Part shown: piece after piece, positions 1-8,381 of the stretch
How positions within the stretch are numbered: the first letter of the stretch is position 1
Layout of the letters: each line of letters opens with the position of its first letter
Source: Opitutaceae bacterium
GTDB lineage: Bacteria > Verrucomicrobiota > Verrucomicrobiia > Opitutales > Opitutaceae
Direction of reading: 5' to 3'
DNA length: 64,000 nucleotides
NCBI GenBank assembly: GCA_023269565.1
Contig: JAHFTD010000004.1
Span: 1 to 64,000 of the forward strand
The notes under the pieces: model-generated
The model's database searches: none
What the model saw: only the letters and a program-made list of their open reading frames with translations
Told to the model about the DNA's origin: nothing
Made by a program: the position numbers and the translations under genes

Positions 1-405
1 GCGCACGAGAGCAGGGGAGCCTATGGCGCGCAGCCATTCACCGGGCCGGCCAAGGATGCCCCGAAACGGAAGACGACTCCCGCAGAGATGTTCCGGCGGT
101 TCAGCGCGTTCGCGAACGACCGCCGCGTGACACCCGATCTGCGCTTACTGCCCGGCACCTACGCGACCACCCATGCGGACTCCCTGCTGGTTCACACTGG
201 CAAAGAGGCCGTCGCGCGGTATGCTTTGCCCAATCCTGATCCCGCCGTGCATCGATTCTCCATCATCACGTTGGCCGCGACGACGATCCAATGCGGCATC
301 GTCGAGCCGGCGAACGGCCAGCCTGGCGGTGGCGTGGAAGTGCTGTTTGCCGAGGGCACACAGATGGGGTCGGTCTGGCACAAGGACGAGATCCCCCCCG
401 GCTGA
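1..405 (+). CDS. C-terminal part of a hypothetical protein
   Basis: The reading frame is open from the first base of the window and stops at 403-405, so the start lies outside. About 134 residues are visible. The part from residue 30 on is a compact mixed sequence with a hydrophobic centre (FSIITLAATTIQCGIVEP) and no transmembrane run or motif that I recognise. The next gene begins two bases after the stop, so the two are probably co-transcribed. Function unknown. Confidence 0.6.
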   Translation, partial: AHESRGAYGAQPFTGPAKDAPKRKTTPAEMFRRFSAFANDRRVTPDLRLLPGTYATTHADSLLVHTGKEAVARYALPNPDPAVHRFSIITLAATTIQCGIVEPANGQPGGGVEVLFAEGTQMGSVWHKDEIPPG

Positions 406-407
406 CC

Positions 408-617
408 ATGCGCGTGCGATTGGAACAGAAGTGGATCGATCTGCTGACCCGGCTGCCGGAAAGCGGCATGGGTTACCAGAAGGTAGAGATACGGTTTGCC
501 GACAACCGGATCGCACGCGACGTGCTGGTGTTCAATGCCGAGCAAGCCGAGCTGCCTGAGGATCTGGCCCGCGTCCCGATCAGGGGGATTGAGATTCATC
601 ACGACCAGAAGCATTGA
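408..617 (+). CDS. Small hypothetical protein, 69 aa
   Basis: Begins at an ATG two bases after the preceding stop and ends three bases before the ATG of the HIT gene, so it sits inside a tightly packed three-gene run. The product is hydrophilic with alternating charged residues (VEIRFADNRIARDVLVFNA) and could fold as a small beta-rich domain. There is no signal peptide. I do not recognise a family. The coding call rests on the fit between neighbours and on codon-like GC3. Confidence 0.6.
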   Translation: MRVRLEQKWIDLLTRLPESGMGYQKVEIRFADNRIARDVLVFNAEQAELPEDLARVPIRGIEIHHDQKH

Positions 618-620
618 GCC

Positions 621-1091
621 ATGCGCTACTTTCTTCTTTTGCTTCTCACGAGTCTGGGCGTGGCGGCGGCCGAGCCGAAGCCGTGCGTATTCTGCGAGAT
701 CACAGCCGGGCGGCTGCCGGCGGCCGTCGTCTACCGCGACGACCGGGTGATGGTGTTCATGACCCATGCGCCGCGCAACCCGGGCCACATGCTCGTCATC
801 CCCATGGCGCACGCCGAGAATTTCCTGGCCATCCCGGCGGAGACGATGCACGCGATGACCGACGTGGCGCACCGAATGGCGGAGGCGTTGCCACGCTCCG
901 GCGTCAGGTGCGAGGGCTTCAATCTGCTGATGAACACCGGCACGGCGGCGGACCAGACGGTGTTCCACGCCCACCTGCACATCATCCCGCGTTACACCGG
1001 CGAGCCGCCGCCGAAATATCCCGCGGACATTCTGCCGTTGGCGGAGCTCGAGGCGGTGGCCGCGAAGATCCGCGCCCAACTCGCGAAGTGA
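621..1091 (+). CDS. HIT-family hydrolase with a signal peptide
   Basis: A 156-residue histidine-triad protein. The triad is visible near residues 113-118 as HAHLH followed by IIPRY, and the N-terminal HIT pattern CVFCEITAGRLPA is at about residues 22-34, with the Cys pair often used for zinc. HIT proteins hydrolyse or transfer nucleotides from nucleoside phosphoramidates or dinucleotides. Unusually for this mostly cytosolic family, the protein begins with a hydrophobic stretch (LLLLLTSLGVAAA), which predicts export. Third gene of the run starting at the window edge. Confidence 0.88.
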   Translation: MRYFLLLLLTSLGVAAAEPKPCVFCEITAGRLPAAVVYRDDRVMVFMTHAPRNPGHMLVIPMAHAENFLAIPAETMHAMTDVAHRMAEALPRSGVRCEGFNLLMNTGTAADQTVFHAHLHIIPRYTGEPPPKYPADILPLAELEAVAAKIRAQLAK

Positions 1092-1106
1092 GCCGGCGCC
1101 GCCGGA

Positions 1107-1517
1107 CTACTTGCCCGGCTCGTCGGCGGGCTTGACGAGATTCTTCTCGTGGGCGGCGGCGTTGTCCTTGGCCTTCTGCACGGCCTTGCCGTAATTGGTC
1201 GTCGGCGGACGCCGCGCTCCGGTGGTCGTGTCTGCGGGCGGGGCGCTGGGCTTGGCGGCTTCGGCGGGTTTCTCCGCGGGCTTGGGAGCGGCCGCCTCTT
1301 TGGCTTCCACCAGTTTACTGACGGGAATCTTACCGGTGACGTTACGATACTTGATCGTCGCGTAATCGTCGTCGCGCGCGATGACCTCGACGGAGGTGCC
1401 GGCCTTGATGGACACGGCGCTGCGGTCGCCCTTCAGCAGAGTGTTTTCCCGGACGACGGCCATGTCCGCGATGAGAGGGGAGGCCAGCAGCAGGAGGAGG
1501 GGCAGGAGGCGTTTCAT
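1107..1517 (-). CDS. Exported protein with an SH3-like domain
   Basis: A 136-residue protein with a classic signal peptide (MKRLLPLLLLLASPLIA). Residues 20-72 look like a bacterial SH3 (SH3b) fold: a VRENTLLKG strand, an AGTSVEVIARDDDYATIKY core and a GKIPVSKLV end. A low-complexity Ala/Pro/Lys segment follows, then a charged tail. Such domains usually bind peptidoglycan or other periplasmic partners. It converges on the HIT gene, with 15 bp between the stops. No partner gene is evident. Confidence 0.75.
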   Translation of the reverse strand: MKRLLPLLLLLASPLIADMAVVRENTLLKGDRSAVSIKAGTSVEVIARDDDYATIKYRNVTGKIPVSKLVEAKEAAAPKPAEKPAEAAKPSAPPADTTTGARRPPTTNYGKAVQKAKDNAAAHEKNLVKPADEPGK

Positions 1518-1626
1518 GCGGTAGACTATAGCGCGCGATTTATTGAAGGAAACAGCAAAGACCCGGGAAAATGCGGCGGGTCAAGGAACGCCGGGCGCAC
1601 AGTGTGCCGCCCTTGGCTCGCGCCGT

Positions 1627-2862
1627 TTACCTTTTCGGTCGGCTGGGATCCTCGACAACCCGGTCCTTGTCGTCCGGCTTCGGGGGCGGCGGGGTCGCCG
1701 GTGCGGCGGGACGGGGTTGCTCTGCATGATGCTCGACTTGGGGCGGCTTGGATTCGGAATACGCTGATGTTTCCGGCCGCGGGCCGGAGGACGGCGCCGT
1801 TGCCGAGGAAGGGGATGACGGCCGGTTGCCAACGTGGTCGCGCTCCCGGCGGTCCTGGTGATTCGGCCGTTCGCCCGCACGTGGCCCGCGGTCGGGATTA
1901 TCGCGGCGACCCGTGGCCGCAGGAGGGGCGGTGGACGGGACCGGGCTGAGGTTAGCCGGGTGATTGGCCGGTGCTTCACTGACGAGCCGAGCCGGGCGGT
2001 TCCCGGGCTCCTCGTGCTGCGGGCGGCGCGGCGTGTCGTTGAAGGGGATCGGGCGGATAACTTCGGGGTGCGGCCGCTGGTGCTGGGTGCGCGGGGGGCG
2101 CGGGTGACCCGGCACGGGCTTCCACACATACTGGTGCGGGTTGCTGATGTAACCGGGACGGCCGGGATAAACGGGACGACGCCAGTCCCGGCGCCCGCGC
2201 CAGTCGTGTTGCCAGTGGTTCCGGTCGACATACCAGATCGTGCGCCGGCCCCAGTCGAGGTCGTAGGCCAGCCAGAATCCGACGGGATAGCCGACCCCGT
2301 AGACCACGTAGGAATCGTAGTAATAGCCGGGCCGCTCGACATAGACGATCTCCGGGTCGTAGCGCGGCACATAGATCACTTCGGGCTGCGCCGGCACGAT
2401 GCAGATGGTCTCGCCTTCCAGCACGACTTGCTGCTGTGGCGTGTCGACCAGCGCACCCGAGGCTCTCGCCCGGGCGCGGAGGCGTTGGACGGCCAGCATG
2501 ACGTCGCTCGACTGCACGAGGAAGACTTCGCCGAGCTGCCGGGTCCACGTGAGGTTTTCATCCATCCATTTCATGATGGCGGGATAATGCGCCAGTGCCT
2601 TGACGCTGTCGGACCAGGACTGCTCGTCGACCGAGGCGTTGTCCCCGTTGGCCGCGAGGTAGCGGGCCGCCAGCACGATGTCGGTCGGCTCGGTGGCCGC
2701 GGGCAGGAGGATGGCGAGAAGCGCGTCGGGATAGAGCGCGACGGGCCCGAGGAGTCGGTCGAGTTGCTCCGGTGTGCTGGGCGGTGGCTCAGCGGGCACC
2801 ACTTCCTGGGCGGGCAGCAAGATCGCCGCAAGGGCGAGACTGAGGCAGAACAGGGTCTTCAT
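1627..2862 (-). CDS. DUF3300 family exported protein
   Basis: A 411-residue protein with an N-terminal signal peptide (cleavage near residue 20-24). Residues about 32-175 match DUF3300: a repeated pattern of LLGPVALYPDALLAILLPAAT, SWSDSVKALAHYPAIMKWM, and PEVIYVPRYDPEIVYV. A Tyr/Trp/Arg/His-rich middle section follows and then a long Pro/Arg/Glu-rich tail that is probably disordered. DUF3300 proteins are cell-envelope proteins without an assigned reaction. It is divergent from the gene at 3086, with a 223-bp shared upstream region. Confidence 0.85.
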   Translation of the reverse strand: MKTLFCLSLALAAILLPAQEVVPAEPPPSTPEQLDRLLGPVALYPDALLAILLPAATEPTDIVLAARYLAANGDNASVDEQSWSDSVKALAHYPAIMKWMDENLTWTRQLGEVFLVQSSDVMLAVQRLRARARASGALVDTPQQQVVLEGETICIVPAQPEVIYVPRYDPEIVYVERPGYYYDSYVVYGVGYPVGFWLAYDLDWGRRTIWYVDRNHWQHDWRGRRDWRRPVYPGRPGYISNPHQYVWKPVPGHPRPPRTQHQRPHPEVIRPIPFNDTPRRPQHEEPGNRPARLVSEAPANHPANLSPVPSTAPPAATGRRDNPDRGPRAGERPNHQDRRERDHVGNRPSSPSSATAPSSGPRPETSAYSESKPPQVEHHAEQPRPAAPATPPPPKPDDKDRVVEDPSRPKR

Positions 2863-3085
2863 GGAGGAGCGTCCGATTGAGGACAGTTGGTTTGACCGCC
2901 GCGGCGGAAGTGAGTGCCAGTATAGTTACATGAATTGAAAGCACAAGCGGCCGGCCCGGGCGGCAATCCGCGCCCAGACATCGTCAAGATATGCCCAGTC
3001 AAATGGCGGGTTCGGGTGCACACTGGCGGCAGACCAACCACGGGCCCGGTCAACCCGAATCCATCAACCCAGTGAAAATCCAACC

Positions 3086-3406
3086 ATGAACATCAAACTG
3101 CATCTGGACCAAGCCGAATACGATCCCATCGAACGGACGGCCGAGGCCTACGGTTGCGAAGTGGAGGACGTGGTTTACACGGCGGTCAACGAATACATGC
3201 TGCGCATCGGCAACTTCAAGGAGCAGTGCGGCGCGGAATGCCGGAAGATCCACACTGATTTCGCCGCCATGCGCACCGAGGTGCTCAACACCAAGCTGGC
3301 CCGCAAGAACAACCTCCCGCTCTGGGCGGACAGCGCCGGCAGCGTCCACAATTACGAAGGGCTCGGCCCCGACCTCGCCGCCAAGAGCAAGAAGTCGGCG
3401 TTCTGA
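3086..3406 (+). CDS. Hypothetical protein, 106 aa
   Basis: A complete small gene with a 223-bp upstream gap, so it probably has its own promoter. The product is soluble and charged. Residues 10-45 look mostly helical (DPIERTAEAYGCEVEDVVYTA), which recalls small DNA-binding or antitoxin-like helices, but no specific motif is present and there is no toxin partner next to it. Two cysteines (CGAEC) lie near the middle. Family not recognised. Confidence 0.65.
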   Translation: MNIKLHLDQAEYDPIERTAEAYGCEVEDVVYTAVNEYMLRIGNFKEQCGAECRKIHTDFAAMRTEVLNTKLARKNNLPLWADSAGSVHNYEGLGPDLAAKSKKSAF

Positions 3407-3512
3407 GCCGCAATAGTCGGGAGCGACTGCAGGCAGCCCGCTCGCGGGTGCGGCCGACGCACCAGATTGGCGCGGGCAAACTCGCGGCCTATGAACGAAC
3501 GGAGCCGGCCGC

Positions 3513-5603
3513 TTACCAGATGCGGACGCGCTGTTCGGGCGGAAGGTAGAGCTTGTCGCCGGGCTTGACGCCGAAGGCGGAATACCACGCGTCGATGTTG
3601 CGCACGGGGCCGTTGACGCGATACATGCGCGGGGAGTGGGGGTCGCCGACGACGAGGCGGCGCAGGAAGTCGTCGCGCATCTTGCCGCGCCAGGCCTGTG
3701 CCCAGCCGAGGAAGACGCGCTGCTCGCCCGTGAGGCCGTCGAGCACGGGGGCCGGCTGGCCGTGCAGGAAGGTCTGGTAGGCCTCAAGCGCGAGCGTGAG
3801 TCCGCCGAGGTCGGCGATGTTCTCACCCATGGTGAGGGCGCCGTTGACGTGGAGGCCCGGCAGCGGCTCGAAGGCGGAATACTGCTGGCCCAGCATGGCG
3901 GCGCGCGCCTCGAAAATCTTCGCGTCCCCGGGCGCCCACCAGTCGCGCAGGCGGCCCTCGGTGTCGAATTTGCGGCCCTGGTCGTCGAAGCCGTGCGTGA
4001 GCTCGTGGCCGATGACGCCGCCGGCGGCGCCAAAGTTGAAGGCGGGGTCGGCGTTGGCGTCGAACATCGGCGACTGCAGGATGCCAGCGGGGAAGACGAT
4101 GTCGCGCAGCGAGCCGTTGTAGGCGTCGTTGGTCTGCGGAGTCATCAGCCAGTCGCCGCGGTCGACCGGGCCGCCGAGTCGCGCGGTGTAGAATGACCAG
4201 TCGGCCTGCGCGGCGCGAAGGACGTTGCCCACGAGGTCGTCGTCGCGGATGACGACGTGCGAGTGGTCGCGGGGCTTGTCGGGATAACCGACCTTGATGA
4301 CGTAGCCCTCGAGTTTCTTCAGTGCCTCGGCCTTGGTGGCGGGGCTCATCCAGTCGAGCCGTTCGAGGCGCGCGTGATAGGCGGCCTTGAGGTAGGAGAC
4401 GAGGGTCTCGATCTTGGTCTTGGCTTCGGGTGGGAAGTATTGCGCGGTGTAAAGCTCACCGGCGGCCCAGCCGAGGTTGCCGAAACGGTCGAAGCGGTCG
4501 CCCGCTCCGTAGTCGCCGCCGCTGACGGCATGAACGCCGAGCTTCCAGCGCACGCTTTGCTGCTGCTGGCCGGAGAGCGCCTGCTTGCGCAGGGCGAATT
4601 GCGCGGCGGCAAACGGCGTAGAAAGGTAGCCGGAGGCGTTGTCGGCCACGGTGAACGCCAGCCACGCTTGCAGGGTGGCGGCGGGCGTGGCGGCGAAGAT
4701 CGCGGCAACCTTGGGGAAGGCGGACTTCTCGGCCACGACGATACGTTGCAGCGAACCCAGGCCGGCCTCGGTGAGGAACGGATGCCACGCGAAGCCGGGC
4801 GTCAGCACTTCCAGCTCGGCGATGCTCATGGCGTTGTAGGTGGCGTCGGGGTCGCGCTGCTGCGTTTTGGTCCAGCTCACCCCGGCGATGGCGGTTTCGA
4901 AGGCGAGGATGTCCTTGGCGCGTTGCTCCGGCTCGGGCCAGCCGAGGAGGCGGAGCAGGTTGGCCGCGTAGGCCTCGTAGCCGGCCTTTTTGGCGGCAAA
5001 GGACGGTTCGAGATAATAATCGCGGTCGGGGAGGCCGAGGCCCGCCTGCCCGGTGTAGACGGCGTATTGCGTCGGATCCTTGACATCGATGTCGATGCCA
5101 AAGCCGAAGATGGAGCCCTCGAAGTCGGAGTTGTTGCGGCCCATGAGTGCGGCGAGTTTCTCGTGCGTGTCGGCTGCGCGGATGACAGACAGGTGTGCGG
5201 CGAGCGGCGCGGCGCCCAGCTTTCCAATGCGCGCCTCGTCCATGAAAGACCGGTAGAACGCGCCGACTTTGCCCGCGACCGTCGCGGGCTCATGCCCGGC
5301 TGTCGCTGACGCCTGCTCCATGATTTCATGCAGCCGCTGCTCGGTGAGGTCGGTCATCGCGAGGCGCAGGCTATAGGCGGGTTTGTCGGCCGGAATTTCG
5401 GTGCGGTCGATCCAGGCGCCGCCGGCATAGCGGAAAAAATCGTCGCCCGGTTTGGTTTTCAAGTCGACGCCGGCGCTGTCGAAACCCCAAGTGCCATATT
5501 GCGGCTTGGCGTGGGCGGGATTGCTGCCGAAAGCGACGGAGAAGAGAGGGGCACTGAACAGCAAACTGAGCAGAACGGAGCGAAACAGAGCGGAGTTTTT
5601 CAT
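3513..5603 (-). CDS. pepO: M13 family zinc endopeptidase (PepO/neprilysin type)
   Basis: A 696-residue protein, the normal length for the family, with a signal peptide (residues 1-31) that exports it. The zinc site is visible as GHELTHGFDD (HExxH) with the downstream third-ligand motif GENIADLGG (ExxxD). The C terminus VNGPVRNIDAWYSAFGVKPGD is the conserved substrate-pocket segment. These enzymes cut small peptides in the periplasm. It stands alone between a convergent small gene and coaD on the same strand (54 bp apart). The family is clear; the gene symbol is by analogy. Confidence 0.93.
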   Translation of the reverse strand: MKNSALFRSVLLSLLFSAPLFSVAFGSNPAHAKPQYGTWGFDSAGVDLKTKPGDDFFRYAGGAWIDRTEIPADKPAYSLRLAMTDLTEQRLHEIMEQASATAGHEPATVAGKVGAFYRSFMDEARIGKLGAAPLAAHLSVIRAADTHEKLAALMGRNNSDFEGSIFGFGIDIDVKDPTQYAVYTGQAGLGLPDRDYYLEPSFAAKKAGYEAYAANLLRLLGWPEPEQRAKDILAFETAIAGVSWTKTQQRDPDATYNAMSIAELEVLTPGFAWHPFLTEAGLGSLQRIVVAEKSAFPKVAAIFAATPAATLQAWLAFTVADNASGYLSTPFAAAQFALRKQALSGQQQQSVRWKLGVHAVSGGDYGAGDRFDRFGNLGWAAGELYTAQYFPPEAKTKIETLVSYLKAAYHARLERLDWMSPATKAEALKKLEGYVIKVGYPDKPRDHSHVVIRDDDLVGNVLRAAQADWSFYTARLGGPVDRGDWLMTPQTNDAYNGSLRDIVFPAGILQSPMFDANADPAFNFGAAGGVIGHELTHGFDDQGRKFDTEGRLRDWWAPGDAKIFEARAAMLGQQYSAFEPLPGLHVNGALTMGENIADLGGLTLALEAYQTFLHGQPAPVLDGLTGEQRVFLGWAQAWRGKMRDDFLRRLVVGDPHSPRMYRVNGPVRNIDAWYSAFGVKPGDKLYLPPEQRVRIW

Positions 5604-5657
5604 GGAGAAGGCAATCAGCGCGGCACTGGTCGTGGGCAGGCCGGACCGGCCCGGGAG

Positions 5658-6146
5658 TCAGCGGGGAGCGGCGGCGAACGCGGTGCGCAGCGCGCGGGCG
5701 ACGTTGAGCGGGACAAAATTCGAGACGTCGCCCCCGAGCTTGGCGATCTGCTTGACGAGGGACGAACTGGTGTAGCTATAGGCCTCGTTGGGCATGACGA
5801 AGATGGTCTCAACCGTGGACTCGAGGTGGCGGTTCATCAGGGCCATGTTGAACTCAAATTCGAAATCAGAGAGGGCGCGCAGGCCGCGGATGATGGCGTG
5901 GGCGCGCTGCCGGCGGGCGAATTCGACGAGCAGGCCCTCGAAGCTGACGACACGCACGTGGGGCAGACCGCGGAGATTGGCACGGATGAGCCGCACGCGC
6001 TGTTCCGGTGTGAAGAGAGGAGGTTTGGTCGAGTCGACCGCGATGGCGACGGTGACGCGGTCGAAGAGTTTCGCGGCGCGCTGGAGCACGTCGAGGTGGC
6101 CGTTGGTGAAGGGGTCGAAGGTGCCGGGATAGATGCAGTGTTTCAT
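5658..6146 (-). CDS. coaD: Phosphopantetheine adenylyltransferase
   Basis: A 162-residue nucleotidyltransferase for the fourth step of coenzyme A synthesis, joining ATP and 4'-phosphopantetheine to dephospho-CoA. The N terminus MKHCIYPGTFDPFTNGHLDV carries the HxGH-type ATP-binding site in a TNGH form. ALIGRGLR-type binding appears as AIIRGLRALSDFEFE, and the C-terminal ISSTxVR-like motif as YTSSSLVKQIAKLGG. I chose the ATG at 6146 rather than longer in-frame starts because it begins exactly at the family N terminus. Divergent from pgsA, 88 bp apart. Confidence 0.95.
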   Translation of the reverse strand: MKHCIYPGTFDPFTNGHLDVLQRAAKLFDRVTVAIAVDSTKPPLFTPEQRVRLIRANLRGLPHVRVVSFEGLLVEFARRQRAHAIIRGLRALSDFEFEFNMALMNRHLESTVETIFVMPNEAYSYTSSSLVKQIAKLGGDVSNFVPLNVARALRTAFAAAPR

Positions 6147-6234
6147 CAGCGGGGCGCGACTGGCGCTACCATTGCCAAGACGGGCCGGATGGCGAGCAGT
6201 TTTGCAAATCCGGGGATTGCCAAAGCCCGGCCTG

Positions 6235-6855
6235 ATGTCTCGACTGCCGCGAATGCGCTTCACTGTGGCCAACTGGATGACGGTCTCCCGCGTGCCGGCC
6301 ATGTTCGCCATCGTCTGGCTGATGAACCGGGATTTCAACTGGGCGGCAACGATCGCCTTCTGGCTCTTCATCGCGGCGGCGCTGACCGACTGGTTCGACG
6401 GGATGGTGGCCCGGGCGCGCGGCGAAGTGTCGTCCTTCGGGCGCTTCATGGACGCGGTGATCGACAAGGTGATGGTCATCGGCCTGATGATTGCGCTGGT
6501 GATGGGGGATTTTTTCATGGGCTATGAGAATTTCGCACTGCTGCTGCTGCTCTGCATCCTCGGACGGGAGTTCGCCGTGTCGGGCATGCGGATGGCGGCG
6601 GCGACGAAGGGTCTGGTGGTCGAGGCCGACATGGGCGGCAAGGTGAAGACCTTCATCCAACTGAACGCCATCGGCTGGCTGATGGGTGCGCGAATGATGG
6701 CGCGGGATTACGGCCATCTTTTCAGCAGCCAGGACCGCTGGATCATCCTGCTTCTGCAATACACCGGGATGGGACTGTATTTCCTGTCCGCAGTGCTGAC
6801 GATCACCTCGGGGATTTCCTATTTCCGGCGGCACGGGCACGTGGTTCTGGAATAG
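6235..6855 (+). CDS. pgsA: CDP-diacylglycerol--glycerol-3-phosphate 3-phosphatidyltransferase
   Basis: Integral membrane enzyme making phosphatidylglycerophosphate from CDP-diacylglycerol and glycerol 3-phosphate. The complete CDP-alcohol transferase signature is visible: DGMVAR, eight residues, G, three residues, D, three residues, D (in GRFMDAVID). Four to five hydrophobic helices follow. The start at 6235 (MSRLPRMRF) gives 206 residues; an ATG at 6253 is also possible. The gene is followed after 3 bp by pgpA, which acts on its product, so the two steps are co-expressed. Confidence 0.92.
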   Translation: MSRLPRMRFTVANWMTVSRVPAMFAIVWLMNRDFNWAATIAFWLFIAAALTDWFDGMVARARGEVSSFGRFMDAVIDKVMVIGLMIALVMGDFFMGYENFALLLLLCILGREFAVSGMRMAAATKGLVVEADMGGKVKTFIQLNAIGWLMGARMMARDYGHLFSSQDRWIILLLQYTGMGLYFLSAVLTITSGISYFRRHGHVVLE

Positions 6856-6858
6856 CGG

Positions 6859-7371
6859 ATGAACCTGCCCGAACCGCTCTGGCCGCGCCGTCTGTCCGAC
6901 AAGGTGGTGCTGAACGTCGCCACCCTGGGACCGCTCGGCCGGCGGCTGCCGGCTCCAGGCACGTGGGGATCGCTGGCGGGCCTCGCCTATGCCTGGCTGA
7001 TCTATCGGGACGATACCTTGCTGGCGGCGGCAGCCGAGATTCTCGTCGGTCTCTACCTGGCGGTAGGCTTTTGCGGCGAGGCGGCGCGCCGGATGGGGCG
7101 CACCGATCCGGGCGAGATCAATCTCGACGAATTCGCCGTGATGCCGCTCTGCTACCTTCTCTGGCATGGACAGAACGGTTGGCCGGACTGGGCGGTGTTG
7201 CTTGCAGGCTTTGCCCTATTCCGTTTTTTCGACATTGTGAAACCGCTCGGCATCCGCCGGCTGCAGCGGCTGCCCGGCGGGTGGGGAATTGTCTTGGACG
7301 ACGTCGCCGCGGCGCTCGCGGCGTGCGCGACATTGCACCTCGCGGCGGCCGGGTGGGCTTGGGTGCGGTGA
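6859..7371 (+). CDS. pgpA: Phosphatidylglycerophosphatase A
   Basis: A 170-residue membrane phosphatase that removes the phosphate from phosphatidylglycerophosphate to give phosphatidylglycerol. Family motifs are clear: PGTWGS near residue 33, DPGEINLDEFAVMP near residue 80 (acidic metal-binding residues), FRFFDIVKPLGIRRLQRLPG, and GIVLDDVAAALAA near the C terminus. It lies directly behind pgsA, its metabolic predecessor. Convergent with the barrel protein downstream (15 bp between the stops). Confidence 0.93.
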   Translation: MNLPEPLWPRRLSDKVVLNVATLGPLGRRLPAPGTWGSLAGLAYAWLIYRDDTLLAAAAEILVGLYLAVGFCGEAARRMGRTDPGEINLDEFAVMPLCYLLWHGQNGWPDWAVLLAGFALFRFFDIVKPLGIRRLQRLPGGWGIVLDDVAAALAACATLHLAAAGWAWVR

Positions 7372-7386
7372 GCGGCGCCGCTCCGT

Positions 7387-8268
7387 TTAGCGACCGAACC
7401 AGCGCCGGATGCTGAATTCGCCACGGATTTTGCCGCCGGAGTCGATGCGGGTGCCGTCGGGCCCAAAGGTGAACTTGGCGCCGAGACCGACCAGCCATCG
7501 GCCGTGCGAGTCGAAGGTCAAGCGGCGGGGCAGATCCCAGGCAAAGCCCGGACGGATGAAGAAGAACTGCTGGTTGTCGCGGCCGACGAGGGAGGTGGTC
7601 TGATAACCGGCCTCGAGCGTATAGTGGTAAGGGTAGCGGTCGTAGACGAGGCCGCCGCCGAGCGTCAGCGAGCTGCTCTGCGGGTCGTTCTTACGGAACG
7701 TGCCGGCGACGGAGGATTTGTCCATGAGGTCCAGGGACGGACTGACAAAGACGGTGAGGCCCGGGTGGCTGGCAACGGCCTTCGCGATCGTGAGGTAGGG
7801 AGTGTAGTGATTGTAGCCGTCGGTGAGGTCGAGTGGCGGACTGCCAACGGGGAGACGGGCGTTGAAGCCGACGCTGGCGTCGTAGTCGGGCTTCAGCCAT
7901 TCGCGGAAGGCGTATTTGGCGCCGAACTGCACCTCGCCGATGCCGTTGCCCGGCGAGCCGCTCCGCAGTCCGTGCTGGAAGTAGGGTTCGACGGTCGCAG
8001 TAAGCTCCACGTGGTCGTTCGCGCCCCAGCGCACGCCGATCGGCACCCGGAGGTAGCTGCGGGAAGTGAGGTCGCCGAGGTGCGGGTGGACGATGAACTT
8101 GACGGAGCCCTTCCGCTCGGTCTTGGGCAGGTCGGTGTCGAAGATGCCCTGGATTTTATGCAGTTCGGTGTCGGCGGCCGGCGGGACCGCGGCTTCCTCG
8201 GCGGCCAGCAGCACCGGAAGCAGCAGCAGGAGGGCCGTGAGCCGAGGCCGGCGGAGGGGGGCATTCAT
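7387..8268 (-). CDS. Predicted outer-membrane beta-barrel protein
   Basis: A 293-residue protein. The ATG at 8268 was chosen because it places a signal peptide (LTALLLLLPVLLAAEEA) at the N terminus. The mature part is made of alternating amphipathic strands with many aromatic girdle residues (VKFIVHPHLG, HVELTATVEPYFQHG, DASVGFNARLPVG, YHYTLEAGYQT) and ends in an aromatic/charged strand IRRWFGR, all typical of an outer-membrane barrel. No enzyme motif. The NusG paralogue gene lies 111 bp upstream on the same strand. Substrate unknown. Confidence 0.7.
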   Translation of the reverse strand: MNAPLRRPRLTALLLLLPVLLAAEEAAVPPAADTELHKIQGIFDTDLPKTERKGSVKFIVHPHLGDLTSRSYLRVPIGVRWGANDHVELTATVEPYFQHGLRSGSPGNGIGEVQFGAKYAFREWLKPDYDASVGFNARLPVGSPPLDLTDGYNHYTPYLTIAKAVASHPGLTVFVSPSLDLMDKSSVAGTFRKNDPQSSSLTLGGGLVYDRYPYHYTLEAGYQTTSLVGRDNQQFFFIRPGFAWDLPRRLTFDSHGRWLVGLGAKFTFGPDGTRIDSGGKIRGEFSIRRWFGR

Positions 8269-8309
8269 AAAATGTGCGACTGACCGGTCGGTGCCAGTCT
8301 CCCACCTTG

Positions 8310-8381
8310 GACCCATATCTAATACCTGTCCACTAGCAAGGAGGGCGAGACGGTAAAGTTGGCGAGTCATAGATATGGGTC
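8310..8381. repeat. Perfect 11-bp inverted repeat with a 50-bp spacer
   Basis: GACCCATATCT at 8310-8320 is repeated as its exact reverse complement AGATATGGGTC at 8371-8381. The pair frames the upstream region of the barrel gene, and the right arm overlaps the stop codon of the NusG-like gene (8380-8382). This could be two half-sites for a regulator or the stem of a transcript structure between the two genes. No further copies were noticed. Confidence 0.45.
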
